DNA of 64,000 nucleotides from Sphaerolaimus hirsutus. Its lineage: Eukaryota; Nematoda; Chromadorea; Monhysterida; Sphaerolaimidae. The notes beneath the pieces were generated by a model. That model ran no database searches. It saw nothing but the letters and a program-made list of their open reading frames with translations, and had not been told where the DNA came from. Location: the NCBI GenBank assembly GCA_964036195.1, contig OZ038451.1:21593927-21657926 (forward strand), read 5' to 3'. A program made the position numbers and the translations under genes. Of the stretch, positions 44,638 through 55,284 are shown piece by piece (within the stretch, counting starts at the first letter, position 1; every line of letters starts with the position of its first letter).

Positions 44638-45938
44638 TGTGCTGACCGTGGCAAAATGAATGGATAAAGAAATACAGAGAATTGATAATTAGGCTCATAT
44701 TTGCATATTTACTTATTTGCACTATTTTACAATTTATGCACTATATTAATTTACCACGCAAATTGTATTTCCTGCACTATATTATTTACCCATGGAGAAT
44801 ATTCGATTAGGAAAGTGTTCTATAAGTTATTGATAGGTTTATGTGGAATGTTTAGGTTAAAAGGTCAGATAAGTTATTATTAGGTGTATTAATACAAAAT
44901 TAGGCTCATTCAACTCGCCGTAATTTTCTGATCATGATTATATATACATTTGCATAGTTTACTTGCAGTTTACAAAAGTCAAATCTTGTAAATATTTACG
45001 TGCTGCGTAATTATCTAGGCCAGCGTCCTAATGGAGAAATAGTGCCCTGTATGCAACTAGCATTTACTGTACGTGTTTTACGAAGCCCTTCGCGTAGGCA
45101 TAATTGTTTAACCCTGTCCACAACTTATATTTATATTTACTTAATAATTATAATACTTTGCTCAAGCTGAATATATTATAGACCCTGCTCAATTAATATA
45201 CCCATTTACCTCGAATAAGTCCCAATTTGCCAATTATGAAATATACGTTTCCAGGAAGTGATTATTATTATTATATCAAATATACCCTGCTCTATCTATG
45301 TCATTAGGAACATTTACACTACTATTTACAGTTTCAAACCCTATTTTATTAGTTCCAATGTGCGTCAATGTTTTCTGACAAATTGGAACAAATTAGTAAA
45401 TCGGCCGAGTTTGCCGACTTCGCGCCTCTCAAGATTAATAGTTTTCTATTAACCTAATTTGTACCTGGTATTTCTTTACCATAAGTATTTGAATGTATGC
45501 ACGCATAGAATAAGCCAACTGTTTCTGTCAAATGTGTCTTATTACTATATTAGTGGTTTATCTGTGCATTTGTATTAGGAAATTACTGTAACTGTTTTCT
45601 ATACATGATTTCCGTGTCTTAGCTACTTTGGAAGTTTTTACTTCAGTCTGCGGACCCCAAGCTACTGAACGAAAATAAGCTAGCGATAGAAACTTCAATT
45701 AGGAAGCTCGCTAGACTTTGCGCTTTTGTAACACGCTGTATCTGATCGAAATAAAGTACCTGAAACAATTCGAACCCCCTTTTCAACACACAACTACGAA
45801 ATAAACTCAACTTGGCTGTCGACAAGTGGACGTTCGGCTACAACGGGAAATCAACCACTCCAAAGGCCGTTTCTCACTACGGTCTTGAAGCAGCCGGATT
45901 CGGTGGTAGAAGACGTTGACTTCGGTGGCTTCATCACA
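44638..45938 (+). repeat. 3' LTR of the BEL/Pao element
   Basis: Same length and borders as 33363-34663. It is followed by AATGG, then the remaining hAT sequence GCCTGGTAAAACGG. The upstream 40 bases lack a clear polypurine run, ending CCGCCCGGAG. Confidence 0.95.
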
Positions 45939-46446
45939 AATGGCCTGGTAAAACGGAAACGGAAAGCTAAAAATTTTTCAGCCGGAAAACGGAAAAATGG
46001 GCCGGAAAAACGGAAACGGAAAGGTAAAAAATTTTCAGCTGCTGGAAAACGGAAAACGGAAAGGTAAAATTTTTTTGGCTGCCGGAAAACGGAAAACGGA
46101 AAGGTAAAAATTTTTCAGCTGCCGGAAAACGGAAAACGGAAAGGTAAAAAATTTACTGCGGAAAGGCGGAAACAGAAAACGGAAATTTGACACCCTACTG
46201 CTAGCCAACAAGTGCACCCTGCGTGGCTTGGGCTTCCTTGCAAACTGCACTAGCACAACTGAATCAAAATTCTGCCAGAAATATCCTGTTGTTAAAGGTG
46301 GAAAAGTGGACAAAAAGAGCCTGTAGCTGTAGGCACAGAAACCCGGCCCGCACAGAAGCCCGTTACGCACAGAAGTTAACACGCACCATTACCATCAACA
46401 CCTGCGGGGTCGTTCACAATCGGCAGTTTATGATAATTTTATGAAA

Positions 46447-46541
46447 GTTGGCTGAAACGAATTCCCGACATTTGCACTGAATATACTTGTTATACCTGTA
46501 AGTGTAGCCAGTGCTGAGCAGCTTTTCAGTCAGACTTCAGT
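46447..46541 (+). pseudogene. hAT transposase dimerisation-domain remnant
   Basis: One frame reads FPTFALNILVIPVSVASAEQ then LFSQTS, matching the hAT C-terminal signature (P-x-L-A, IPVSSASAER-like, FS). It is cut at 46541 by a CACTA-like MITE and has no preserved upstream frame. It lies in the intron after exon 4 of copy 3 and differs from the 17683-20019 transposase. Confidence 0.6.
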
Positions 46542-46916
46542 CACAGCAAAAAATGGGTGTTTGGATGCGCGGTGAAGCGTCGTGAAGTGTATTCACACCG
46601 ACGCTTTCCGACGTTTCACGAACCTGCTCTGCGCTTCCACACGCTTCACGAATTGTTTTCGTGAAGACACTGCACGCTTTTTAACCTGGTGCTGGCACGC
46701 AAATGTATATGTGAGTGAAGCGCGTGGAAGCGCCAAGCGGCGTGAAGTGTATTCCACATTTTTTGGAAGCGCGTGAAGCGTTTGAGAAGCTAGGTGAAGC
46801 GTGTGGAAGACACTTCACCACAAATTTAGCGATTCTTGGTGAAGCGTGTGGAAGCGCGCCGCTTCACGCGCATCCAGCCCGCTTCCCGACGCATCACACA
46901 CCCATTTTTTGCTGTG
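46542..46916. mobile_element. CACTA-like MITE, CACAGCAAAAAATGGG ends, TSD AGT
   Basis: Perfect terminal inverted repeats CACAGCAAAAAATGGGTGT and its complement, with AGT on both sides. Subterminal GTGAAGCG and GTGGAAGCG units alternate on both strands. A CAC start and 3-bp target fit the CACTA/EnSpm group; the short interior does not code. Confidence 0.75.
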
Positions 46917-46927
46917 AGTTGTCACCA

Positions 46928-47252
46928 GGGTTGGCAAAATCTCAGAAAATAAAAATAAAATAAAAATAAAATGGAAAATTGAAGAGGGGAGAATCATTCG
47001 AGGGGAGAATTATTCAAGGGGGGATTATTATTTCATCAAAATTTTCAAGCATGTTTGTATCAAGAATAATGCTTTCTCAACACAATAATGTGCCATTTTT
47101 GTTCAAATTGGGCAAAACAAATTGATCAACTCTCTTAAGGGGGGATTATTCAAGGGGGGGGGGGGATTATTTTTTTTCCTCACTCGTCTTACAGGGGGGA
47201 TTATTCGAGGGGGGATTTATTCAAGGGCAGGGAACTATCCAAGGAAATATGG
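46928..47252. mobile_element. CAGGGTTGG fragment joined to a partial TA MITE
   Basis: CAGGGTTGGCAAAATCTCAG with ATAAAATAAAAA repeats runs to about 46983, then GGGGAGAATTATTCAAGGGG blocks end in AAGGAAATATGGTA. Both are truncated where they join. Confidence 0.5.
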
Positions 47253-48345
47253 TAGGTGCTTGAGTTTGAGTGAGAAGGCTTTTTGAAATGATATGTTTTT
47301 GAAGATGGTGTTGAAGTAACATTTGTGACTTTTGATAGTTTCACTCAACTCTATTTGAAAATTATATTGTTGTTTCTGTTGTTTATAATTTCAAATAAAA
47401 CTGTTTAATCAACACATAAGAGCTTGTTGAATACATATTTACTATGTGTTGTCCAAACACCTTGAAATATCAAACAAAACTAAAATTCCAGCAGGGAGAT
47501 TTTTTGAGATTTTTTTCAAGCATGGGAGATTTTCTCAGAGATTTAATTATATTTTCCAAATGACATGAGAGATTTTATTTTATTTTAGAGAGATTTTCTG
47601 AGATCATATTTAATTATATTTTCTCAAAATCAGCCATTTTTGGAACGCTAATGGTGATTCAACGAGAATCTCAGCAGGACATGATGTGAGCTGGGAACTG
47701 TTGGGAACCCCCGCGTTGCGTACCCTCAACTATGTACCTATGAGAACCCCACTACGCGGGATACCCAAAACTTGCAATGTAGCATAGAGAACCTTCGATT
47801 TCGCATATGGAACCTTCATGTATTTACCATAGGGAACCTTAATTCTAGTCGTGCATCCTAGCTCCATGTGTAAACAATCGGAAACCAGAGCTGCACGCGT
47901 TAGATCGTATAGGGGATTAGAAAGTCTACGCAGCTGTTAAAATGCACTCAATTTGCGACCCTGCAAATATTTATATAAAAATACTTTATATTTTGAATAA
48001 GATTGTGTAAATATTGATGTAAAAATATTGTGAGTAAATACTTATAGTAAATACTATATCCACTGAATGCAATGAATGTTGTTTTGTAAGTTTACTGGAA
48101 TTTCAGTTTCTGGTAACCTTCTCTTCTGGTACCAGCACAGAATTTATAAAAAATTTCAAACAGGAATGCTTTATTTTTTATTGAATTTTTACCGAAATTC
48201 AAAATTCCAGTTTTTCGATTCGATTTTAAAAATTTAAAAAACTCGAAATTTTAATTTGGATTCCAGTTCCAATTCCGGGTCGCGTTCCTGGTTCCAATCC
48301 CCATGCAGGAATGTAGATGATGACACTTAGCGGCTCGATGACAAG
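47253..48345. other. Stretch without recognised gene
   Basis: AT-rich. Local repeats: GGGAGATTTT/GAGATTT (47490-47620) and GGGAACC/GAGAACC (47690-47840). No open frame with exon-like borders was found. Confidence 0.35.
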
Positions 48346-48349
48346 ATCA

Positions 48350-48595
48350 GGTGCCATTTCCGCAAAATGAGAAGTGAGAAGTGAAATGGCAAAGGCGAAG
48401 TAAAAGTGCAAAGGCCAGGTGAAATGGAAGTGAAATGGCAAAAGCGAAGAAAAATTACTTTTTATTTTTATTTTTGTTACTTCGCTTTTGCCAATTACGT
48501 GCCGTTTCACTTCGCCTTTGCGCTTTTACTTCGCCTTCGCCATTTCTCTTCGCACTTCTCATTTTGCAGAACTGGCCCCTGGGGCCAGATTTAAT
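48350..48595. repeat. Fold-back repeat with GAGAAGTGAAATGGC arms
   Basis: Left GCAAAATGAGAAGTGAGAAG and right CTTCTCATTTTGCAGAACTG with GCAAAGGCGAAG units between. Same family as 24290-24500 and 60725-60945. From 48600 to 48950 nothing was recognised beyond a short open frame without homology I can name. Confidence 0.55.
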
Positions 48596-48953
48596 TCTCC
48601 CTACAGATTTGTAGGGTAGGGCGTACGCCCGATAGATTTTTTAAAGTTTAGCCGCATCGACGGCCGACGCACATGCACCGAGAGCTAGGCGGTTTGTAAA
48701 ATATACGAAACCATCCCTTAATGTCGCCGATATTGCAATATGACGTATATCGCTTCGATTTTGGCCCGGAAATCACTATTTCGTCATTTTTTGGCCGTCT
48801 GCCACGACTTAGCGCGACTTATGCGAGTGACCCGCCCGACAAAAAAAAAGCCAACACGGCAATTCTGGCTGCTTGCATGGCCTGGAAAAGCCAAACCCAG
48901 ATGCGCGTAATGGCTATATTTCATACCGTTGGGTAGGTGAGAATGTCCTCTAT

Positions 48954-49252
48954 CACAGCAAAAAATGGGTGTGTGATGCGTGGTGAAGTGTCCTGAAGTG
49001 ACTTCACGCAGACGCGCAATGTCGGCGTGAAGACAATTCACTGCATTCCAGATGCTTCATGGCACTTCACAAACCATGCAAAGTATGCTGCAAAGGTTCA
49101 TGAAGTGCACTTCATGAATTTCGGTCTTTGTGAAGCTAGGTGAAGTGAGTAGAAGACCCTTCACCAAAAACTTTGTGAAGTGTGTGGAAGTGAGTGGAAG
49201 TGTCTTCACAGAGCTCACTTCCACACACTTCACAAACCCATTTTTTGCGGTG
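48954..49252. mobile_element. CACTA-like MITE, second copy, TSD TAT
   Basis: CACAGCAAAAAATGGGTGTG and the complement CCATTTTTTGCGGTG, with TAT on both sides (48951-48953 and 49253-49255). GTGAAGTG and GTGGAAGTG units lie inside. Confidence 0.75.
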
Positions 49253-49364
49253 TATCAGAATCCACAAACTTTTATTGGGGTTCCCTTGAGGTCTTTTATA
49301 CCTAAGAAATGAAAATGTCCTGATGCAGTTATACACACGTTATGGGATACATACACCAATAATA

Positions 49365-50747
49365 AACACCTTCCCGATCAAGTCCGGCCCCCAATTTTTT
49401 ATTTTACTTCTGCCGTCCTATCTACAGTTCTAGGATGTGCCAGAAGCTAAAACTTGGGGTAGATATTGGCGCAACCCCCCTCTACTTCGCATGAATTGAA
49501 GGGGTCGCGGCGACCCCCTACAGGGTGGGTCGCCGAGTGCAAAAAATTTTTGCAGCTTTTTTAGTGTCCCACACAGGTCCGGCCCCCACTGATTTCTTTC
49601 ACTGTGGGTGCTGTACCTCCACCTGTGGGAGGGGTATGCAAAGTTTAAAATTTATTAAAATGTTACTGTCCAACACAAGTCCAGCATCCAATTGAATTTC
49701 AAAAAATGAACACTTTTGTGTTGTTTTAACACTAATGTGGTTGACAATGTGAAATAAGCATGAAATAACCTCTAAAGTATCTTATCCAACCTAAAACTGC
49801 CCACCACACGAACCCCTCCCCCCAAGTGGGTGACAAAAAAATCACTTTTTACAACTTTTTCATTAGACACTTGAACTGCTGGTTTACAATGATTTATAGA
49901 GGAGGGTCAAAGGTATCAAATTGTGTAAAAAACCTTACCTCAAAAATGCCTTCATAAGAACATTTGCTGGGGGTAAATTTAAAATTGTAAATTTTGCCTA
50001 TTTTTGTTCCTGCAATGATGTCATTTTTACAATTTGAAATTCACCCCCAGCAAATTTTCTTATGAAGGCATTTTTGAGGTAAGATTTTTTACACAACTTG
50101 AGACCTTTAACCCTCCCCTATAAGTTATTGTAAACCAGCCATTCAAGTGTCTAATAAAAAAGTTGTAAAAAGTGATTTTTTGTCACCCACTTGGGGGAAG
50201 GGGTTCATGTGGTGGTCAGTTTTAGGTCAGATAAGATATGTTTTAGAGGATATTTCATGCTTATTTCACATTGTCAACCACATTAGTGTTTAAACAACAC
50301 AAAAGTGTCCATTTTTTGAAATTCAATTGGATGCTGGACTTGTGTGGGGCAGTAACATTTTAATAAAAAATAAACTTTGCACCCCACACTGTGGTGAGTT
50401 GCCAAAAACCGCCTGGCCAGTGTATAGTAGGGGAGGGGTGTTGGCGACACATCCCCAAAAATTTTAGATCTATACCCCTCCCACAGCTGGAGATACGGGA
50501 CCCGCAGTGTAAGAAATCAACTGGGGGCCGGACCTGTGCGGGACAGTGAAAACGCTGCAAAATTTTTTCATGTATATGGCGACCCCCTCTATAGTGAGTC
50601 GCCGCTGCCCCATTCATTCATGCGGGGTAGTGGGGGGTTGCGCCTATATACCACCCAAGTTTTAGTTTTCCACCCCTCCCACAACTGGAGATATGGCCTG
50701 CGAAGTGAAAAAAAAAGTAGGCGGCCGGACTTGATCGGGAAGGTGTT
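49365..50747. mobile_element. Complete AACACCTTCCCG-family TA MITE
   Basis: The ends AACACCTTCCCGATCAAG and CTTGATCGGGAAGGTGTT are flanked by TA (49363-49364 and 50748-50749). A long palindrome (49730-50300) has arms containing TGGTTTACAATGATTTATAG and its near complement, so the whole element can fold back. No coding frame was recognised. Confidence 0.85.
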
Positions 50748-50865
50748 TAGTTTTATTGGCAGAAAAGGAGACATTTGTGAAAATAGATGTATTTACATGG
50801 TCCGGCTGAGAAGTCCCCGGGCAGTGCTCGCCATTCGCGCTAGGGGTAAGCTATGGTCATAAAAT

Positions 50866-51212
50866 TGGGCGCCAAGCGCCAAGGGTGCCATGGCACCTTT
50901 CAGAATGTGGACGCCAGGCGCCAAGGGCTCTACAGGAAAAGGGCGCCAAGCGCCAATGGCGCCATGGCGCGGCGCTCTTTGGCGCCGTCAAATGGCGCCA
51001 GCGCCATGGCGCCATTCCATCACTAGTACGCAGAAAAGTGCAACAAAAACCGCCATGTATAACACTCTATAGACTTGTATAATTATGTGGACTTTATATA
51101 CACTGTTCTAACATAATACAGTCGTTGTTTTCACGCGTGTTCTGCATTGCCCGGATTATAAACCGACGTTTTTGTCATTTACGTTAGGGGGGTATTTCGA
51201 CGAAATACGGTA
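50866..51212. repeat. GCGCC cluster inserted in a TA-target MITE
   Basis: GCGCCAAGCGCC and GCGCCATGGCGC palindromes end in TTCCATCACTA at about 51028. The next 185 bases match the interior and right end of 18794-19248 (CAACAAAAACCGCC, TATTTCGACGAAATACGG), so the cluster landed in such an element. Confidence 0.55.
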
Positions 51213-51249
51213 AGTGAAATTTGTCTTTTGATGTATTGTGTGAGCCTGT

Positions 51250-51420
51250 GCCTCTCCGAATGTAAACCCGCCCCGAATGTATACCCGCCCCGAATGGAAG
51301 CATACCCGCTCCGAAGGTAAGCCCGGCCCGAAGGTAACTGATGCTACCTTCGGGCCGGGCTTACCTTCGGAGCGGGTATACATTCGGAGCGGGTATTCAT
51401 TCGGGCCGGGTTGGAGATAA
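51250..51420. repeat. Inverted repeat with CCCGCCCCGAATG units
   Basis: ACCCGCCCCGAATGTATACC, TACCCGCTCCGAAGG and TAAGCCCGGCCCGAAGGTA are followed by the complementary series ending in TTCGGGCCGGG. The arms are about 60 bases with a short loop around ACTGATGC. A poly-G run follows at 51426-51441. Confidence 0.6.
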
Positions 51421-51504
51421 GCGGAGGGGGGGGGGGGGGGGCACGACTGGCGGCGCGTGTGCACCCATCGGCGCGGTGTGGCAAACACAAAGGGCAAATA
51501 ACAA

Positions 51505-51670
51505 TATAAAATGATACCCGAAATGAGTTGAAATTCAATTTCGGGTATCATGTTCAACTGCTAATTTTCAACGTATTCGTGAAAACGACATGAAACTAGC
51601 AGTTGAAATTGAAACCCGAAATTGAAATTTTGTACAAAATTTCAATTTCGGGTTTCAATTTCAACTAGGT
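51505..51670. repeat. Nested palindromes with GATACCCGAAAT and GAAACCCGAAATTG
   Basis: GATACCCGAAAT...ATTTCGGGTATC (51510-51552) and a near-perfect palindrome centred on TTTTGTACAAAA (51608-51662) lie side by side, with TGAAAATTAGCAGTTGAAC-like arms between. Confidence 0.6.
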
Positions 51671-51673
51671 AGC

Positions 51674-51865
51674 TTGTGTGGCCACATTGATGAAAATACA
51701 GACAGAGAAAAAATTCTACATGCGATCCACAACATAAAATTGGATGAAAAACAACAACTATATATCCACTCCTCAGCACTTGCTCTTGAAAAGAACTTTG
51801 TTGTCATCAAATGCTGCCTTATCCTGACAAATGGCGACAAATTACGCTTTGGACAGTTCTTCTAA
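51674..51865 (+). CDS. Short open frame, unknown
   Basis: 63 codons: MCGHIDENTDREKILHAIHN ... SALALEKNFVVIKCCLIL ... KLRFGQFF, stop at 51863-51865. The composition is protein-like and could be a terminal exon (an AG precedes at 51667), but I recognise no family and no partner exon. Confidence 0.25.
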   Translation: MCGHIDENTDREKILHAIHNIKLDEKQQLYIHSSALALEKNFVVIKCCLILTNGDKLRFGQFF

Positions 51866-52234
51866 CCAATCTGTAGTGAAAATTTTTGCAACAGTTCCAC
51901 TTTTACTTTTTCTCAGTGTTTCCAAGCGACAAGAGTTTATCCTTAAAAGTGACTGCAAAAGTGGATCTTAAATATAATGCAGATGCTCTTTTTGGGGCTG
52001 ATTGGGAGCATGCTTTTATGTTGTAAGTAAATAAACACAACAAATCTACCTACCGTATTACCTCGAAATACCCACACTAGGGCATTTATTTTTTGCCAGC
52101 AAATTTTGGGGGTAATTCGAGGGGGGCTCATTCAAGGGGTTGTTATTATTTTGTCAATTAATTTCATGAAAGTTCATAGTAAAAACAGGCTTGTACATAC
52201 CCAAAACTGGTGCTTAATTTGACAAAACATTATA

Positions 52235-52243
52235 TATTTGGAC

Positions 52244-52279
<36 letters not shown>

Positions 52280-52280
52280 A
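52235..52280. repeat. (TA)n microsatellite
   Basis: About 15 consecutive TA units within an AT-rich run. A partial TA-target MITE left end lies at 52055-52145. Confidence 0.8.
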
Positions 52281-52294
52281 CACAAACTAGTATA

Positions 52295-52460
52295 CTGTAT
52301 TTCCTCTAAATACTCCCAGGGGGTTTATTTTTTCATAGTGTCAATTTTGAGTGGGGATTTTCGAGAGGGGCAGCCTCCAATAGAATGACACCTACAATAG
52401 AACGGCAGGTAACTTGTTGACGAAAAAATAGAATAGCGCACTTCTATTGAAGGAATACGG
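52295..52460. mobile_element. Short TA-target MITE
   Basis: CTGTATTTCCTCTAAATACT and the right end GAAGGAATACGG, flanked by TA. The middle AACGGCAGGTAACTTG resembles 20105-20130. Confidence 0.45.
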
Positions 52461-52462
52461 TA

Positions 52463-53241
52463 GTTTCATACACACATGCTCTGTGCACACATGCTCAGAT
52501 GACTTTTTGACACCTCTTCTGAAATTCAGTCCAAAAATGCATTACATTTGTCACATGTTCACATTCAGGATGATGAAGTAGAATTATAATTCAAGCCAAG
52601 CGTAATGAATTTGCTTTGAATTGGCCAAGCTATAATAGTCATTGACAGCACTCTAAACTTTCTATCAGTGTTGTTAAAATACTGGTATTTTTGGAAAAGG
52701 TAAACGTAAACGTAAATACTTTTTTAAAATTAAAAGTATACATACTAATACGTCACCCTGTAAGTACAGAAAATGTAAAATTTTTTTTACTTTTACTCAT
52801 GAGTAAATGTGTTTTAAAGTACTTCTTCCCTTTAAAATGTAAAAGTGGGTATGTTTGAGAAATTTTACCACAATTTGCTCAAAATGACTAATTTGCATTC
52901 CTTTTTGACCATTTTCACATTTTTTTGCATAAATTTGCACATACAAATGAAATGTGTTAAACTTTTTTTTCTGCCTAAAAATCAATGTTGAAATTTTGAA
53001 AAAAGTCACCAAATTTTCAGTTTTTTTTGTGACCTCTGCAAATTTTAGACAAAAATTGTTCAACTGCATTGTCTATTAAAAAAATATAAAGTCAAAAATA
53101 ATTGGGTGCACTTTTTGTCCAGGTCCATTTGAATTTCTCCAACATCCATATCACCATCGCAGACAGTAGGGGAAATGGTATGGCTTGGCAGTAAATGGTA
53201 TGGAATGGTAAATTTTCTATTCTGCAATAAATGGATCAGTA
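52463..53241. other. Stretch without recognised gene
   Basis: AT-rich, with AAACGTAAACGTAAATACTT and GGTATGG repeats. No exon was found. Confidence 0.35.
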
Positions 53242-53249
53242 CTGTTAAT

Positions 53250-55195
53250 TAGGGTGTCAAAAAATTTTTTTTACGGAAAACGGAAAACGGAAAGGTAAAA
53301 TTTTTTCACTTTATGGAAAACGGAAAACGGAAAGGTAAAAAAAAAATTTCTGCCGGAAAACGGAAAACGGAAAGGTAAAAATTTCACTCAGCGGAAAACG
53401 GAAAACGGAAAGGTAAAAAAAACTTGTCAGCCGGAAAACGGAAAACAGAAAAATGAAATGCCGGAAAACGGAAAGCAAAATTTTCACGGAAACGGAAAAA
53501 AATAAAGTGAAATTAGCACGGTAATAGACAAATTTGCAGAAGGAAAACCTGCATGCAGGTTTGCCTGTTTGGCTTTGATTGTGGTAGCTGTACATTCTGC
53601 AACTATGGATCATGCCTGTAACTTCACTTGTAGTTCAAGCTTAACTGAACCAACAAAAAATCATCAAAAAGTAGCCATAGTGGCCATAGGAAAGGAAACA
53701 CTACAACAATTTCACAGTCTAGAAGCAGTGGGAATCACTGATGACCCCTATGCAATTGATGACAACATTGCAGAGGAGATGATAACAAATAGCATAAAAT
53801 TCAATGACAACAACAAACAATACTATATTGACTGGCCGTATAAAGAGAGTCAGTGACCTGCCCACGGGAAAAGCAGAAGCCTTGGTGCAGTTTCAATCAC
53901 TGATAAGAAGATTCAACAAAGATCCAAACTTATTCGAACAATACCGGAAAGTTTTGGACAACCAACTAGAAAAGGGAATAATTGAGATCTGTGGTGACAA
54001 AACAGACAACAAGGGGATTCATTACCTGCCACACCAGCCAGTAATCACGCCGGGCAAATCGACATCATGCAAAATTGTGTACAATGGGTCGCAGGTAAGC
54101 CCAGTTTCAACGAGTGCCTTTTTAGAGGACCAATTACAACACCATTAGCACTGGGCCTACTCCTGAGGTTCAGGGCAGGCAGTCTAGCATTAATTGCCGA
54201 TATTGAAAAGGCATTTTTGCAAATAGGATTGCATGACCAAGCTAGAGACTACACACGATTTTTCTGGCTGAAATATGCCTCAAAACCAGTGACTGAAAAT
54301 AACTTAATAGTACTTCGTTTTAAACTTGTCTGCAGCCCAGCAATTTTGGGAGCAGTCATAAAATACCATTTAAATGTGACAATAAACAATATGAATGAAT
54401 ATGAAGAAAATGAAGGGGAACAAAACCAGTTGGCGATGATAATAAACAACATTTACGTCGATAACTTCATCATGAGTGTCACGAATGAAGTTGAAGCTTT
54501 AGAACTATATTACAAAGTCAAAGCTTTATTTAACCAATGTTCTATGAACATGAGGGTATGGCTGTCAAACTCCAAATCAGTCATGAATGAAATAGCAGAA
54601 AATGACAGGAGTCCAAAGGTGAATAAAATTGTTGCAGTAATGGGCATGAAATAAAATGACCGAACAGACATGCTGGCAATATCAACACCAAAATTACAAA
54701 TTGACAGCATCACAACACCAACCAGACGAAACTTGAATAAATTATTGGTGTCAGCATATGACCCAATTGGGTTCACAGCACCTGTTTCACTGACCCTGAA
54801 ATTCCAGTTGTCAATGCTGCTCCAAGAGGCAAAAACAACACAATGGGATGAGCCAATTGAAGATAAATACAGATTGGAAAAACAATGGAAAAATGCCAGA
54901 AAACTGAAAATTGGGCCAGAAAATGGAAAAATGGCCTGGTAAAACGGAAACGGAAAGGTACAAATTTTTCAGCCGGAAAACGGAAAAATGGGCCGGAAAA
55001 ACGGAAACGGAAAGGTAAAAAAATTTCAGCTGCCGGAAAACGGAAAACGGAAAGGTAAAAATTTTTCGGCTGCCGGAAAACGGAAAACGGAAAGGTAAAA
55101 ATTTTTCGGCTGCCGGAAAACGGAAAACGGAAAGGTAAAAAATTTTCCTGCGGAAAGGCGGAAACGGAAAACGGAAACGGAAATTTGCCACCCTA
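53250..55195. mobile_element. hAT-type TAGGGTGTC element with captured RT fragment, TSD CTGTTAAT
   Basis: TAGGGTGTCAAAAAA start, TTTGCCACCCTA end, and CTGTTAAT duplicated exactly (53242-53249 and 55196-55203). Left array of five and right array of six GGAAAACGGAAAGGTAAAA-type units. The middle (about 53500-54940) is the captured BEL/Pao fragment. No hAT transposase. It is the least deleted of the three sisters. Confidence 0.92.
53569..54936 (+). pseudogene. Captured BEL/Pao reverse-transcriptase fragment, copy B
   Basis: It aligns with pre-RT, RT and the start of the RNase H region of BEL/Pao polyproteins: GITDDPYAIDD, LPHQPVITPG, ADIEKAFLQI, YVDNF, AYDPIGFTAP. Breaks: a short deletion shifting frame near 53850, another near 54090, a 15-base in-frame loss near 54330, and the shared TAA after GMK at 54651-54653. 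The upstream frame (ALIVVAVHSATMDHACNF) is unlike the nested element. It cannot encode an active polymerase as it stands. Confidence 0.8.
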
Positions 55196-55284
55196 CTGTT
55201 AATCTTCACTTTTACAGTATGAAAAATCTGAAAAGTGCAGTACGCAGTACGGTATGGTATGGTAAATTTTCCCATAACGCAGTA

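Larger units (their letters stand above)
33363..45938 (+). mobile_element. Complete BEL/Pao LTR retroelement with gag, pol and env-like regions
   Basis: This 12,576-bp element has 1301-bp LTRs, a primer-binding site, a 1.2-kb leader and one reading frame of 2900 codons. The LTR pair starts TGTGCTGACC and ends TTCATCACA, is equal in length and differs at about four positions, so the insertion is recent. AATGG flanks it. Domain order gag, protease, RT, RNase H, integrase and the RT/integrase motifs place it in BEL/Pao (Belpaoviridae). No classical purine tract is visible before the 3' LTR. It is inserted in the hAT element 32062-46197. Confidence 0.95.
32062..46197. mobile_element. hAT-type TAGGGTGTC element with captured RT fragment and nested BEL/Pao element, TSD CTGCTAGC
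   Basis: The ends are TAGGGTGTCAAAAAA and TTTGACACCCTA, and CTGCTAGC is duplicated exactly (32054-32061 and 46198-46205). The left array has GGAAAACGGAAAGGTAAAA units, and the right array (45950-46185) has further such units. Between them are a degenerate BEL/Pao polymerase fragment and the complete LTR element. Without that element the unit is about 1.55 kb, shorter than its sisters because part of the captured fragment is deleted. No hAT transposase. Confidence 0.9.
31908..46297 (+). pseudogene. Exon 4 (PAN/apple-like), copy 3, split by a 14.1-kb nested insertion
   Basis: The exon begins after AATTGCAG at 31908 and runs to 32061, where the TAGGGTGTC hAT begins. It resumes after the second CTGCTAGC at 46206 and ends at 46297 before GTGGAAAA. 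The parts total 154 + 92 = 246 bp, exactly the length of exon 4 in copies 1 and 4, and both parts keep the same frame as those copies. No other exon of this copy was found, so it may already have been a fragment. Confidence 0.85.

Noticed and set aside
48721-48936. Short open frame near the second CACTA-like MITE as a host exon
   Set aside because: No splice-like borders, partner exon or recognisable residues; its length is compatible with chance in slightly GC-richer sequence.
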